From positions 51,171,501 through 51,235,500 of the forward strand of contig NC_073628.1 of the NCBI RefSeq assembly GCF_029407905.1: a stretch of 64,000 bases of DNA, given 5' to 3'. Below, piece by piece: positions 53,001-63,589 of the stretch (positions within the stretch are counted from its first letter, which is position 1; every line of letters begins with the position of its first letter). Origin of the DNA: Bubalus kerabau. Taxonomy: Eukaryota; Chordata; Mammalia; Artiodactyla; Bovidae. Below the pieces are notes generated by a model that did no database searches, was not told where the DNA came from, and was given only the letters and a program-made list of their open reading frames with translations. A program made the position numbers and the translations under genes.

Positions 53001-56000
53001 TTATATATAATATGTAATATATATTATATATTAATATAATTATTTTAATTTATTGATTTGAGACTTAGTTTGCCTTTTTCCTTTTACTGCCTTATCAGAA
53101 ATCCTGTCATCTGAATGAATTGTAAGTGGTTGATATCATACCTCTCTGCAGATTTGATACTGTTTGATACTGACTTAGAGTATAGAACATGCTCCAGTTA
53201 GTCGAACTGAAATGGAGCACTAATCTCTAATTTAGATTTTCTTAAGACATACATTCAGTCATAGATGAGTCTATCAAAGGTCCTGCTGTGGTTTGTCGAG
53301 GACTCTGGACTGTGAAAGATTTTGGTTCATACACATCAGAGGATTCCTAGCTTTTCTGACCTTGGCTAGTTCAAAGACAGCTTTCAATCAGAAGATGCAT
53401 GAAATGTTTAATGATCTAGTCAACTCCCTCTTTCAGACCAATAGTAGGGATCTAGCCCCGTAGTATGATTATTATTTATGAAAGGTAATATCCATCAGTG
53501 TGTACATCAATACATTTCCAACATAAAAATGTCAGTGCTTCTTCACATCTCATGAACAGAGAGTGAATAACCTCCTCAGTTTGCATATTCTCTCTCACTG
53601 CCTCTTACAGCTGTGACTGTTAGTCAATAATCATACAAGCCCTTTTACAGAAACATTAATATAAATTGCCTAGTGTTCAAGATAGAAAAAGTTAAAAATT
53701 TAAAATGAGAAAATTTAAAGCAAATGTCACAATCTCATAGAAACACCATAATACTGTAAACATTTTATAAAATGTTTTTTCCAGCTTTTTGAGATTTGTA
53801 AATCTTTAACATTTTAATATAACATTAAATATTCTATTTTTCGTGTTTTATTATTAGATCTTGAAATAAAATGTCTTAAAGTCTAGGGCAAAATATTTTG
53901 TCACATTTTCAAGATATTCTGTTTTGCATAGAGATTCTAGGATTGACTAAGTACCTTATTTACTTTTCTTTTCAGTTTATGCTACTTGTTCGAACAGAAG
54001 GTGAACACAAACCTCCTGTGAATGGAAGTTACTTTGCTCGTGTTAACCCTGCAGATGGAGGGTGTCTACTAGAGAAATACAGTGAGAAATATCATGATTT
54101 TGGGTGTGCATTACTGGCTAATCTTTTTGCCAGCGAAGGCCAACCTGGGAAGGTGATTTTGTTCATAAAAATGCAATATTCTCCAAAATTTCTCAGAGAG
54201 CTAAAAATCTGAATGCTTATTGCTACTGTAATTTTCTTAAGAAAATCCAAAGCTACCCAAGCCAAAGCTCTTTAAATAATCCAGTTATGAAAGATTCAGA
54301 AAGTACTGCAGGCAGAGTGAAAGTCTCATTTAAAACTAAGGTTAAGAATAATACTAGTAAACAATAGCCTTTTTCCAAGGAACTAAAAGGTAATAGGATA
54401 TTCTTGAGTTAGTCAAATAGATGAACCATGCAGCTGAAGTAGATAATGTCTACCTACAGTTAGTACATATGTAACTTGCTCATTCCTGACTGATCAGACA
54501 TTGATTGAGATAGCTATAAATAATGGGATTATATTAGAAATTATAGAAATTATAGAAAGAAGAGATAAGGAGAATTAATGCCCCACTTCATATTTATTTC
54601 CTGTTAGTACCAAAAAAAAAAAAAGATGATTTCATATTCCAAAATTGTAATGATGGTCACACAACTCTATAAATATACTGAAAGCCGTTGAATTGTTTAA
54701 ATGGATGGATTGTACGGTATGTGAATTGTATCCCCAATAAAGCTGGTTTTTTTTAAAGATTATTTCAGTTTTAGCAGTAGTGAGAACTCTCAGATTTTAT
54801 ACAGAGATAACTACTTCAGCCACTTTGAGAAATGAGGTGGTGAAGCAAAAATACCTACTAAAGTGGAGGTAATAGAAGTCCAGAATTTTAAAGGAAATGA
54901 GAAAATATAGTCATTTCTCCTCTCTAGTTATCAGAAATTAATCCCTTAAATCAAAGAATTCTCAATCTTATACCATATGGACATATAATAAGAATCTCAA
55001 GAGTTCAGTGTTGAATTTAGCTATAAATTTATAAAATTAAGCTATAACTCTCCTTCTCAGTCCAAGAAAGCATGAATAAGACATTATTAGAGTAAACGAT
55101 ATATCTTACATATATATATATATTATTAAGACTTAGAGGACTGAGACACTTCTGCTAATATCTGGGTGCTCAAAACAAACGAATATTTGCTTGATGGCAC
55201 TGAATTATATAATGTTTCAGTTTGGTAGTTATTTGCATAATATTTTGCAGCTTAGAACAATGGTATGTACATTTATGTTCTCTCTAGGTCATTGAGGTGA
55301 AAGTCAAAAGAAGAACTGGAAAACTTAACTTTGTGACATGTATGAGGCAGACTCTTGAAAAACATTATGGAGATAAGCCTGTAGGAATGGGAGGTGCTTT
55401 CATAATTCAGAAGGGAAAAGTGAAGACTCACATTATGGTAAAGGCCTCTGCACATGTGTGTGTGTGTGTGTGCATGTGCTTAAGATTGTAGGAGATTTTA
55501 ATATACATTGAGAATTTAGCCTTTAAAGACGTTCTGAACAAATCCTTTTACTATGATCGTATTACCTTAAAATTTAAATGACAAAGAATACTGTAAAGCA
55601 TGTTATATGATAAGGTCCTGCTAGAGTGCTTTCTTCATGTTAATAATAGAACTTTCTTCTTAGTTTCAAAGATCAAGATAGCTCTGATTATAAGCCTTGA
55701 AAGTGCAAGTGCAAGTTGATCAGTTGAGTCTGACTCTTTGCGACCCCATGGATTATACAGTTCAGTCCATGGAATTCTCTAGGCCAGAATACTGGAGAGG
55801 GTAGCCTTTCCCTTCTCCAGGGGATCTTCCCAACCCAGGGATTGAACCCAGGTCTCCTGCATCGCAGGTGGATTCTTCACTAGCTGAGCCACAAGGGAAG
55901 CCCAAGAATACTGGAGTGGGTAGCCTTTCCCTTCTCCAGGAGATTTTCCCAACCCAGGAATCGGACCAGGGTCTCCTGCATTGCAGGCGGATTCTTTACC

Positions 56001-59000
56001 AACTGAGTTATCAGGGAAGCCCAAAGTTAATTTGGAGTCAGGCTCTCCTGCCCTGACGGCACCCCAGCCTTAGAAACTGATCATTTCCATTGCTAGAATC
56101 CCAACCTCAGTATATTGAGTTTACTGTTAAGGTGGTTGTCAAAAAAAAGATGGTTGTGGTTTAGGGAAAAAAGTCATTATGAAAATTATAATCTTATATG
56201 ATGCTGTGCAAGTGCTGCACTCAGTATGTCAGCAAATTTGGAAAACTCAGCAGTGGCCACAGGATTGGAAAAGGTCATGTTTCATTCCAATCCCAAAGAA
56301 AGGCAATGCCAAAGAATGCTCAAACTACTGCACAATTGCACTCATCTCACATGCTAGCAAAGTAATGCTCAAAATTGTCCAAGCCAGGCTTTGACAGTAC
56401 ATGAACCGTGAACTTCCAAATTTCAAGCTGGATTTAGAAAAGGCAGAGGAACCAGACATCAAATTGCCAACATCTGTTGGATCATCGAAAAAGCAAGAGA
56501 GTTCCTGAAAAAATCTACTTCTGCTTTATTGACTATGCCAAAGCCTTTGACTGTGTGGACCACAACAATCTATGGAAAATTCTTAAAAAGATGGGAATAC
56601 CTGACCACTTGACCTGCCTCTTGAGAAATCTCTATGCAGGTCAGGAAGCAACAATTAGAACTGGACATGGAACAACAAACTGGTTCCAAATCGAGAAAGG
56701 ACTATGTCAAGGCTGTATATTGTCACCCTGCTTATTTGACTTATATGCAGAGTACATCATGACAGATGCTGGGCTGGATGAAGCACAAGCTGGAATCAAG
56801 ATTTCTGGGAGAAATATCAATAACCTCAGATATGCGGATGACACCACCTTTATGGCAGAAAGTGAAGAACTAAAGAGCCTCTTGATGAAAGTGGAAGAGG
56901 AGAGTGAAAAAGTTGCTTGAAGCTCAACATTCAGAAAATGAAGATCATGGCATCTGGTCCCATCACTTCATGGCAAATAGATGGGGAAACAGTGGAAACA
57001 GTGAGAGACTATTTGTTTGGGCTCCAAAATCACTGCAGATGGTGACTGCAGCCATGAAATTAAAAGATGCTTGCTCCTTGGAAGAAAAGTTATGACCAAC
57101 CTAGACAGCATATTAAAAAGCAGAGACATTATTTTGCCAGCAAAGGTCTAGTCAAAGCTATGGTTTTTTGAGTAGTCATGTATGGATGGGAGGGTTAGAC
57201 TATAAAGAAAGCTGAGCGCCGAAGAATTGATGCTTTTAAATGTGGTGTTGGAAAAGACTCTTGAGAGTCCCTTGGACTGCAAGGAGATCCAAGCAGTCCA
57301 TCCTAAAGGAAATCAGTCCCTGAATATTCATTGGAAGGACTGATGCTGAAGCTGAAGCTCCAGGTGGCTGAAGGCCATCTGATGCAAAGAACTAACTCAT
57401 TAGAAAAGACCCTGATGCTGGGAAAGATTGAAGGCAGGAGAAGGGGATAACAGAGGATGAGATGGTTGGATGGCATCACTGACTCAATGGACATGAGATT
57501 GAGTAAACTCTGGAAGTTGGTGATGGACAGAGGCCTGGAGTGCTATAGTCCATGGGGTCACAAAGAGTTGGACACAACTGAGTGACTGAACTGGACGAAC
57601 TGTAAAAAAAAAAAAAGAATATATTTATAAGATATTAATGATGGGCAAACCAGGTCATCTAGGATTTCACAAATAATTTTTGGTACTTCCCTGGTGGTCC
57701 AGTGGTTAAGTATACACCCGCCATTTCAAGGGACACAAAGTTTGATCCCTGGTCCTGGAAGATCCCACATGCCACAGGGCAGCTAAGTCCACAAGCCACA
57801 ACTACTGAGCCCACACACTCTAGAGCCCATGCTCTGCTACAAGAGAAGCCATTGCAAATGAGAGGCCCACGTACCACAGCTGGAGAGTGGCCCTTGCTTT
57901 CAGCAACTAGAGAAAGCCCTCATGTAGCAACAAAGACCCAACACAGCCAAAAATAAAATAAACAAAAAAATTATTTAAAAAATAATAATTTTTGGTAGGT
58001 GAGTGAATGAAGTGTCATTGTTCATTCCCAAGTCATTTCAGACTCTTTGTGATCCCATGGACTGCAGGACGCTAGGCTCCTCTGTCCTCTATTTCCCAGA
58101 GTTTGCTCAAATTCATGTCCATTGAGTCAATGATGAACAAAATGTAAAAGTGTTACACTTTAATGTTGTTTTGTTTTAACAATGAAGCTGTCACAAAATA
58201 TATTGTTTTAAAATTTTTAGTCTGATAATTTTAAATGGCAAACCAGCTGATCTCACATATAAATACATATTATGAAACTACTTAATTACTTTTCCAAATT
58301 ATTTACAACAAAATTAAAGGTCAATCCATTTGTAAATACCAAATGATTATAGGATTTTTAAAAAATCAAATAAACAATACTTCATTACAAACTGTAGTTA
58401 ACATGGTGTACATTAGATCTTTAAACTTATTCGTCTTACAACTGAATTTTGTACCCTTTGATCAGCATCTCCTCATTTCACTCCCATCCTACCTCAGCCT
58501 CTGACAACCACCGCACTACTGTTTCTCTAGACTGGACTTTTTCAGATTCCACATACAAGTGATATCACCCAATATTTGTCTGCGACTGGCTTATTTCACT
58601 CAGTATAGTATCCTCCAAGTTCATCTACATTGTTACAAATGGTGGGATTTCCTGCTTTTTAAAGCCTGAATGATATTTCATATATATATCACAACTAGAA
58701 AGATAGGTAATAATTTCTTTGCCCCTTCATCCATTATTGTTGTTATTGTTTAGTTGCTAAGTGTCTGACTCTTTGGCACCCCATGGACTGCAGCATACCA
58801 GGCTCCTCTGTCCTCCACTGTCTCCCAGAATTTGCTCCAATTCATGTCCATTGAGTTGGTGATGCCATCCAACCATCTCAGTATCTGTCGCCCACTTCTC
58901 CTCCTTCCCTCAGTCTTTCCCAGCATCAGGGTCTTTCCCAATGAGTTGTCTCTTCGTACGAGGTAGCCAAAGTATTGGAGCTTCAGCTTCAGCATCAGTC

Positions 59001-62000
59001 CTTCCAATGAATATTCAGGGTTGATTTCCTTTAGGATTGACTGATTTGATCTCCTTGCAGTGCAAGGGACTCTCAAGAGTCTTCTCCAACACCACAGTTC
59101 GAAAGCATCGATTCTTCGGTGTTCGGCCTTCTTTATGGTCCAATTCTCACATCCATAGATGACTACTGGAAAAACCATAGCTTTGGCTATATGGATTTTT
59201 GTCGGCAAAGTACTATCTCTGCTTTTTAATGCGCTGTCTAGGTTGGTCATAGCTTTTCTTTCAAGGAGCAAGCGTCTTTTAATTTCCTGGCTGTTTTCTT
59301 CCATTGACAGACACTTAGGTTGTGTTTCCCAGTCTTGGCTATCATGAATAATGCTGCAGTGAACATTGGAGTCCAGATATCTCTTCAAGATGGTGATTTC
59401 ATTTACTTTGGATATATACCTAGAAGTAGAATTGCTAGATCATATGGTAGTTTTATTTTTAATTTTTTGAGGAACTTCCATAATGGTTGTACCAGTTTAC
59501 ATTCCCACTAGCAGTGTACAAGGGTTGTCTTTTCTCTACATCCTCACCAACACTTTATCTCTTGTCTTTTTGGTAACTGCCATCTTCACTAAAATGAGCT
59601 GATGTCTCATGGTTTTGATTTGCATTTACCAAATGAATAGTGATATTGAGTGCTTCTTCATATACCTGTTGCCCATTTGTATGTCTTCTTTGGAAAAAAT
59701 GTCGAATTCAGTTCTTTGATCATTAAAAAAATTTTTTTTTTGCTCATGAATTCCTTATGTATTTTAGATATTAACCCCTTATCAGATATATGGTTTGCAG
59801 ATATTTTCTCCCATTCCATAGGTTGCCTTTTCATTTTGTTGACTGGTCTTTTCTTTGCTGTACAAAAGCTTTTTAGTTTAATGTAATTCCACTTGTTTTC
59901 CTTTTGTTACCTGTACTTTTGATGCCAAATCTAAAAAGTCAAGTCCAATGTCTTAAAACTTTCTCCCGATGTTTTCTTCTAAAAGTCTTTATAGCTTTAG
60001 CTCTTATATTTAGGTGTTTTATCCATTTTTAGTTTTTGTATCTGGTATGAAATAAGGGTCTAACTTCATTTTTTTGCATATGGACATCAGTTTTCCAAGT
60101 ATTGTTTGTTAAAAAGATAGTCCTTTCCCATTGAATGGTCATGTCATCCTTGTCAGAATATATGCAAGGATGTACTTCTGGGATCTCTTCTGTTCCATTG
60201 ATCTGTATACCTGTCTTTATGCTAGCATCACACTGTTTTGATTACTACAGCTTTGCAGTAAGCTTGATATCAGGAAGTGTGAGACTTCCAACTTTCTTCT
60301 TCTTTTTCAAGATTGTTTTGACGATTTGGGGCCCCTTGAGATTCCATATGAATTTTCGATGGATTTTTCTGTTTCTGCAAAAACACCATTGGGATTTTGA
60401 TAGGAATTGCAGTGAATCTGTAGATCATATTTGATAGTACTGACATGTCAACAGTATTAAATTGTCCAATCCATGAGCACAAGATGCCTTTTCATTTATT
60501 GGAGTCTTTTAAAATTCATTTCAGCAATGCTTTGCACTTTTCAATGTACAAGTCTTTAGCCTCCTTAAGTGTATTCCTCCTCAATATTTTATTCTTTTTG
60601 ATGCTTCTACTCCACTTTCAATGCCTTGCTTTTTTTTTTTCCATCTAGCAATAGCAATAATAACATTTAAGACTGGGATGAGGATATGCTCATAGGAAAG
60701 CTGAGAAGCTATGAAAAATAAAAATACAGCAATAGACTCCTTTATTTATTCACTTATATCTTTCAGTGTGTACACACGGGTTGGCGGTCCTTTTGAAAAC
60801 TAGGGTATATGAATCTCCTGGTGCCAAAAGTAGCAGTAGAATGTATAAGAAAGCTTAAAGCTTTTAACAATGAAATTATATGTAAATTTTCAGCTCAGAA
60901 ATATTCAGTATGTTTACATGTTTAATGGCCTCTTATTGTAGCCTGCAGAATTTTCTTCCTGTCCATTGAACTCTGATGAAGACGTGAATAAATGGTTGCG
61001 TTTTTATGAGATGAAGGCTCCTTTGGTTTGTCTGCCAGTTTTTGTCTCCAGAGACCCTGTAAGTCTATGTCTGTCTTTTACATTGAAAGATATTACAGTG
61101 GTAATGCTTGATTTTTAGAATATTCGTTTAAAATAATTAAGCACTTTTTGTGTTCTTAATTAAGAACTAGGATAGTTTCTAGAATTACCTTGAAAGGTAA
61201 GGAAGCAAGTAGCTGACTACTTAAGATCTAGGCAAAGTAGATTTTACCTTTGAAGAATTGAAGGCACCAAACATTTTAAATAGCATCCAAAGTTATGTTA
61301 TTAAACAGTAGAATCAGGACAGGATTCAGATCTATTTGCTGTTCTTCATACTATTCATCATATTCTAGTTTTCTACCCTTGAAAAATAATAATATAGACT
61401 AATTCAAACCAAATATCTACCACTGTTCTGTCTAGTTATATCTTTTGATCTAGTGATTACATGTTTAGGAATTAATCATTAAATATATGCTTACATGATA
61501 AAATGATTAGTGAAAAGGGTTATTCATGACATCATTGTTGTAATAGCAGAAGAGCTGGAAATAATCTAAATCGCATTTGGAAAGAATTAGGAAGCTCTCA
61601 TGATCTGAAAGCTATATTGTTAATTTAAGAAAAACAACATACAGCATAGTAGCTGCAGAATACTACCTATGAGTAATTTAAAAAATAGATCTTTCTGGGA
61701 GGATATAGAAGATCCTGCTTACTGTGGTTGCCTTTAAGGAAAGGAGGGGTAATGGCAGGAGTTGGAAAGATACATTTTACTGAATATAAACTTTTGCACC
61801 CTCTGAATTTTGATTCATGTGACTGTATTACCTATCCCAAAAAATTACTGTAGCCTAAACTTAAAAGGTCTCCTATCCCCTAAGTTCTAATTGGAAGACT
61901 AACAGATGGCTCCTCTGTCATTCTAGGGGTTTGATTTGCGGTTGGAGCACACTCATTGTTTCAGTCATCATGGAGAAGGTGGACACTACCATTATGACAC

Positions 62001-62100
62001 CACTCCAGATATAGTGGAGTACCTCGGATACTTCTTACCTGCCGAGTTTCTCTATCGCATTGATCAACCAAAAGAGACCCATTCATTTGGGCGAGATTAA
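46976..62100 (+). CDS. C11orf54: C11orf54 (PTD012), zinc-binding ester hydrolase-like protein
   Basis: A DUF1907-family protein; the human structure binds zinc and shows ester hydrolase activity. I also recall a recent proposal of a decarboxylase role in the glucuronate-xylulose pathway, unchecked. Coding exons: 46976-47030, 48776-48874, 52627-52700, 52880-52981, 53976-54152, 55288-55437, 60942-61058, 61927-62100. Phases all join, giving 948 nt and 315 aa, equal to human. The zinc motif HxHx9H is intact: H266, H268 and H278 in EHTHCFSHHGEGGHYHYD. The Gly-rich LGAGAGPFQTLGFNSE loop (from residue 89) and the NPADGGCLLEKYSEKYHDF block are present. There is no signal peptide, and known location is nucleus and cytosol. 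The gene is divergent from TAF1D, sharing a CpG promoter. Confidence 0.96.
47031..47526 (+). other. C11orf54 intron stretch, nothing recognised
   Basis: A short (TA)n run lies at 47501-47513. No exon or repeat assigned otherwise. Confidence 0.45.
47527..47800 (+). repeat. BOV-A2 SINE, full dimer, plus
   Basis: caaggcaatggcaccccact start, central linker cactttcacttttcactttc, second monomer ending gaagcgacttagcatagca. Confidence 0.93.
47932..48012 (+). repeat. CHR-type SINE 3' fragment, plus
   Basis: cggggaactaagatcccaca followed by a short A-rich end. Confidence 0.7.
48538..48668 (+). repeat. CHR-type tRNA SINE with poly(A), plus
   Basis: agggacttcctggcactcca head, ctgggaactaagatcccaca body, and an A20-class tail ending near 48667. 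A minus fragment of the same family is at about 48444-48510. The exon acceptor is about 107 bp further on. Confidence 0.85.
48776..48874 (+). CDS. C11orf54: C11orf54 coding exon
   Basis: 99 nt, phase 1 in and phase 1 out. It encodes VLQKGLTDNFAEVQVSVVDC and PDLTKEPFTFPIK. Acceptor tgtcttcattag, donor AAAG|GTAAGC. Confidence 0.95.
49340..49735 (+). repeat. Putative LTR-type fragment
   Basis: Contains aatagctttattactttgcc and ggcaaagagggacatagcag, similar to the element at 41,490-41,540. It is followed directly by a BovB 3' end. Confidence 0.4.
49737..49965 (+). mobile_element. BovB LINE 3' terminus, plus
   Basis: accctgatgctgggaaagat to ctgagcgactgaactgaact. Only the last 230 bp of the element are present. 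Confidence 0.9.
49985..50161 (-). repeat. CHR-type tRNA SINE, minus
   Basis: ccttagttgtggctcatggg body and ggaccacgagggaagtcc head in reverse. Confidence 0.8.
50368..50450 (+). repeat. CHR-type SINE fragment, plus
   Basis: ggggaactcctcagcaatcc to ggcaagtggcccagccag, a short diverged copy just upstream of the mariner element. Confidence 0.7.
50499..51774 (+). mobile_element. Mariner-family DNA transposon, inactive, about 1.28 kb
   Basis: The ends are inverted: aggttggccaaaag at 50501 and, reversed, ttggccaaaaatttcc at 51766-51751. Between them is a broken mariner transposase: KKGKNTTETPKKICAMYGEG, then WFVKFSAEDTLDDAPWSSRP (helix-turn-helix part). A region reading GDEK follows near 51120 (first catalytic Asp context), then a vpldVHLFrsl-like stretch near 51500. 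At least one stop and several frameshifts separate these. Full element length fits mariner. Confidence 0.9.
51836..51960 (-). repeat. L1 3' end fragment, minus
   Basis: attgaagtatagttgattta followed by gctgtacagcagagtgatca, the reverse of an L1 3' terminus. Confidence 0.75.
51985..52156 (-). repeat. CHR-type tRNA SINE, minus
   Basis: gttgtagcatgcagaatctt body and ggatcaccagggaagcccc head in reverse, with a (TTTA)n tail at the left. Confidence 0.82.
52166..52540 (-). mobile_element. BovB LINE 3' end, minus
   Basis: gttcagtcgctcagttgtat to gtcttctccagcactatact. It ends 87 bp before the next exon. Confidence 0.9.
52627..52700 (+). CDS. C11orf54: C11orf54 coding exon
   Basis: 74 nt, phase 1 in and phase 0 out. 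It encodes ICGKTRIAEVGGVPYLLPLV and NEKK. Acceptor ttctttttag, donor AAA|GTAAGT. Confidence 0.95.
52880..52981 (+). CDS. C11orf54: C11orf54 coding exon (Gly-rich loop)
   Basis: 102 nt, phase 0 at both ends. It encodes VYDLNKIAKDIQLPGAFVLG and AGAGPFQTLGFNSE. Acceptor ctcttacttag, donor GAG|GTCAGC. Confidence 0.95.
52982..53975 (+). other. C11orf54 intron, AT-rich, nothing recognised
   Basis: A palindromic TATA-rich tract occurs at about 53000-53045. No exon or assigned repeat. Confidence 0.5.
53976..54152 (+). CDS. C11orf54: C11orf54 coding exon
   Basis: 177 nt, phase 0 at both ends. It encodes FMLLVRTEGEHKPPVNGSYF, ARVNPADGGCLLEKYSEKYH and DFGCALLANLFASEGQPGK. Acceptor acttttcttttcag, donor AAG|GTGATT. 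Confidence 0.96.
54153..55287 (+). other. C11orf54 intron with an old L1 3' end
   Basis: Bases 54645-54760 (ggtcacacaactctataaat to aataaagctggttttttt) resemble an ancient L1 3' terminus, plus strand. A (TA)n run lies at about 55108-55124. The rest is unassigned. Confidence 0.5.
55288..55437 (+). CDS. C11orf54: C11orf54 coding exon
   Basis: 150 nt, phase 0 at both ends. It encodes VIEVKVKRRTGKLNFVTCMR, QTLEKHYGDKPVGMGGAFII and QKGKVKTHIM. Acceptor gttctctctag, donor ATG|GTAAAG. A (GT)n tract begins 19 bp after it. Confidence 0.96.
55699..55902 (-). repeat. Bov-tA SINE, minus (first of a pair)
   Basis: gcaagttgatcagttgagtc start and tgagccacaagggaagccc end. Confidence 0.88.
55903..56022 (-). 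repeat. Bov-tA SINE, minus (second of a pair, partial)
   Basis: It repeats gaatactggagtgggtagcc to gttatcagggaagccc directly after the first copy. It may be a dimer unit rather than a separate insertion. Confidence 0.82.
56195..57595 (+). mobile_element. BovB LINE, RT domain to 3' end, plus
   Basis: About 1.4 kb, 5'-truncated. A 147-codon open segment (56477-56920) holds much of the reverse transcriptase: FIDYAKAFDCVDHNNLWKIL, LLRNLYAGQEATIRTGHGTT, GLCQGCILSPCLFDLYAEYI and NINNLRYADDTTFMAESEEL with the YADD active site. Frames break on both sides, and the 3' end is tgagtgactgaactgg. The element is dead but is the best preserved RT segment in the window. Confidence 0.93.
57680..57965 (+). repeat. 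CHR-type tRNA SINE, long form, plus
   Basis: ggtacttccctggtggtcca head, a long CHR body (gccacaactactgagcccac), and an aaaataaaataaac end. Confidence 0.88.
58012..58135 (-). mobile_element. BovB LINE 3' terminal fragment, minus
   Basis: cagactctttgtgatcccat to gtccattgagtcaatgatga. Short and diverged. Confidence 0.75.
58415..60640 (-). mobile_element. Old L1 LINE 3' end, minus, split by BovB
   Basis: The L1 3' UTR at 58415-58735 and the ORF2 C-terminal part at 59290-60640 flank a BovB. Recognisable reversed L1 words include ggatatatacctagaagtag near 59409 and ctttgctgtacaaaagcttt near 59855. No frame survives. It is more diverged than the L1 copies near 9 and 11 kb. Confidence 0.88.
58738..59290 (-). 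mobile_element. BovB LINE 3' end nested in L1, minus
   Basis: A long minus-strand frame covers most of it: NSQEIKRRLLLERKAMTNLD, LPTKIHIAKAMVFPVVIYGC, LEGLMLKLKLQYFGYLVRRD and RQILRWLDGITNSMDMNWSK. It is among the best preserved BovB 3' ends here. Confidence 0.92.
60942..61058 (+). CDS. C11orf54: C11orf54 coding exon
   Basis: 117 nt, phase 0 at both ends. It encodes PAEFSSCPLNSDEDVNKWLR and FYEMKAPLVCLPVFVSRDP. Acceptor ctcttattgtag, donor CCT|GTAAGT. Confidence 0.96.
61430..61860 (+). repeat. Ancient L1 3' UTR-like repeat, plus
   Basis: gaagagctggaaataatcta, ctgtggttgcctttaaggaa and gtgactgtattacctatccc occur in the order typical of an old mammalian L1 3' UTR. Strongly diverged. Confidence 0.5.
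61927..62100 (+). CDS. C11orf54: C11orf54 terminal coding exon (zinc site)
   Basis: 174 nt including TAA at 62098-62100. It encodes GFDLRLEHTHCFSHHGEGGH, YHYDTTPDIVEYLGYFLPAE and FLYRIDQPKETHSFGRD. His 266, 268 and 278 form the HxHx9H zinc motif. Acceptor gtcattctag. Confidence 0.97.
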   Translation, partial: GFDLRLEHTHCFSHHGEGGHYHYDTTPDIVEYLGYFLPAEFLYRIDQPKETHSFGRD

Positions 62101-62401
62101 ATCATCTGGTACTTGTTTAGAAAAAAGTAATAATTAACTAAGGTTAATTGATTGATTAACTCATTAATTGATACTAATATAAAGTCTAATAGAAATGATC
62201 TCACTACTTAAGCCCTATTTTGGGGGGCCTTTAAAATGAAAGTTATGTTAACATTGGGTTCTGTGTTTTCACAGATCTATCTGAGAGGGACTATTGGGAA
62301 CACAATACACATGATGGAGATGTTCTTCATTATTTTTAATCTAAAAATCATTCTTATGTTTATAATTAAGTATAAACATGATTAAGAATTAAGTGATTAT
62401 T

Positions 62402-62672
62402 CCTACTGCTAAGTCGCTTCAGTTGTGTCTGACTCTGTGTGACCCCACAGACGGCAGCCCACCAGGCTTCCCCGTCCCTGGGATTCTCCTGGCAAGAACA
62501 CTGGAGTGGGTTGCCATTTCCTTCTCCAATGCATGAAAGTGAAAAGTGAAAGTGAAGTCGCTCAGTTGTGTCCGACTCCTAGCGACCCCATGGACTACAG
62601 CCTACCAGGCTCCCCTGTCCATGGGATTTTCCAGGCAAGAGTACTGGAGTAGGGTGCCATTGCCTTCTCCTA
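62402..62672 (-). repeat. BOV-A2 SINE dimer, minus, in the C11orf54 3' UTR
   Basis: ctgctaagtcgcttcagttg start, linker atgcatgaaagtgaaaagtg, end ggtgccattgccttctcc. It is a full reversed dimer. Confidence 0.93.
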
Positions 62673-63206
62673 GCTAATAGTAATTTACATTTGTATAACA
62701 TTACTCAGTTTTTAGTCTCACAACTGCTAAGTGGATGTTTCTGGGTATTAGAAAGATCAGTGTTGGAATATTGATTATTGTTAAATCTTTCTACTGAATT
62801 TTAAAAATCCATTTTAGAAGTCAGAGTACACTTTTTTTTTTCATGGAATAAGGTGGTCAGAGGGAGCACCTTTACTTCTTTTGGTGAAGTTGAACCATAA
62901 TTAGAAGTTTGCAGTTTGCCTTTCACAAATGTCAGTTGGAAGCAGTTTGTATCTTGTTGGTTATTTGCAAGAAGAGAAGGGGAAAAAAAAGTATCAAAAT
63001 ATGACTTTGAAGTGTATATAATTTATAAGTGAGGCTGTTGCTAAATATGACTACTGTCCTTTGTGAAATATAAAATCATACTTTACCAATTATAATGGTT
63101 GAGATTTTCCTCAGTGTTTTTCTATAATAATCATTTACCAAAAACAACTCTCTAATCTTATAATACCAACACTACAGATTTAGGAGCTTTTTAGTACTAA
63201 GCATAT

Positions 63207-63329
63207 AATAAATCATCAGGAAATATGTTTTGATTGTCTTTGGATGTTAACTATAATGTGTCCTATGAGTATAAATCCCTAAATGTTACTTTTAAGTAAA
63301 CACTAGTCTCTAACAAAAAAATGAATAAA
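63207..63329 (+). promoter_or_regulatory. C11orf54: C11orf54 candidate poly(A) signals
   Basis: AATAAA at 63207-63212 and at 63324-63329. No canonical AATAAA was seen earlier in the 3' UTR. Confidence 0.55.
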
Positions 63330-63345
63330 AATTTTATATTCATAA

Positions 63346-63575
63346 TATGATACTGTGTTTCTATTTTTTAATTTTTATTTGTGTATTTGGCTGTGTTGTC
63401 TTAGTTGAGGCACTGGAGATCAATCTTCATTGTGGCATGGCAGATCTTTGGTTGCAGCATGAGAACTCTGGGCTGTGGCATATGGAATATGATTCCTCCA
63501 CTAGGGATCCAACCCAGGCCCCCTGCACTGGGAACCTGGAATCTTAGCCACTGCACCACCAGAGAGACCCTGTGT
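63346..63575 (-). repeat. CHR-type tRNA SINE, minus
   Basis: cagatctttggttgcagcat body and ctgcaccaccagagagaccc head in reverse. Confidence 0.83.
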
Positions 63576-63589
63576 TTCATATTAATATC

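Larger units (their letters stand above)
62101..63345 (+). other. C11orf54: C11orf54 3' UTR (probable extent)
   Basis: The last exon probably runs to the AATAAA signals at 63207 or 63324. It contains a BOV-A2 SINE at 62402-62672. The rest is AT-rich and unremarkable. The extent is inferred from the signals only. Confidence 0.55.

Noticed and set aside
58750..59388. 212-codon minus-strand open frame
   Set aside because: A BovB 3' ORF end that runs into adjacent L1 sequence; a chance fusion rather than a gene.
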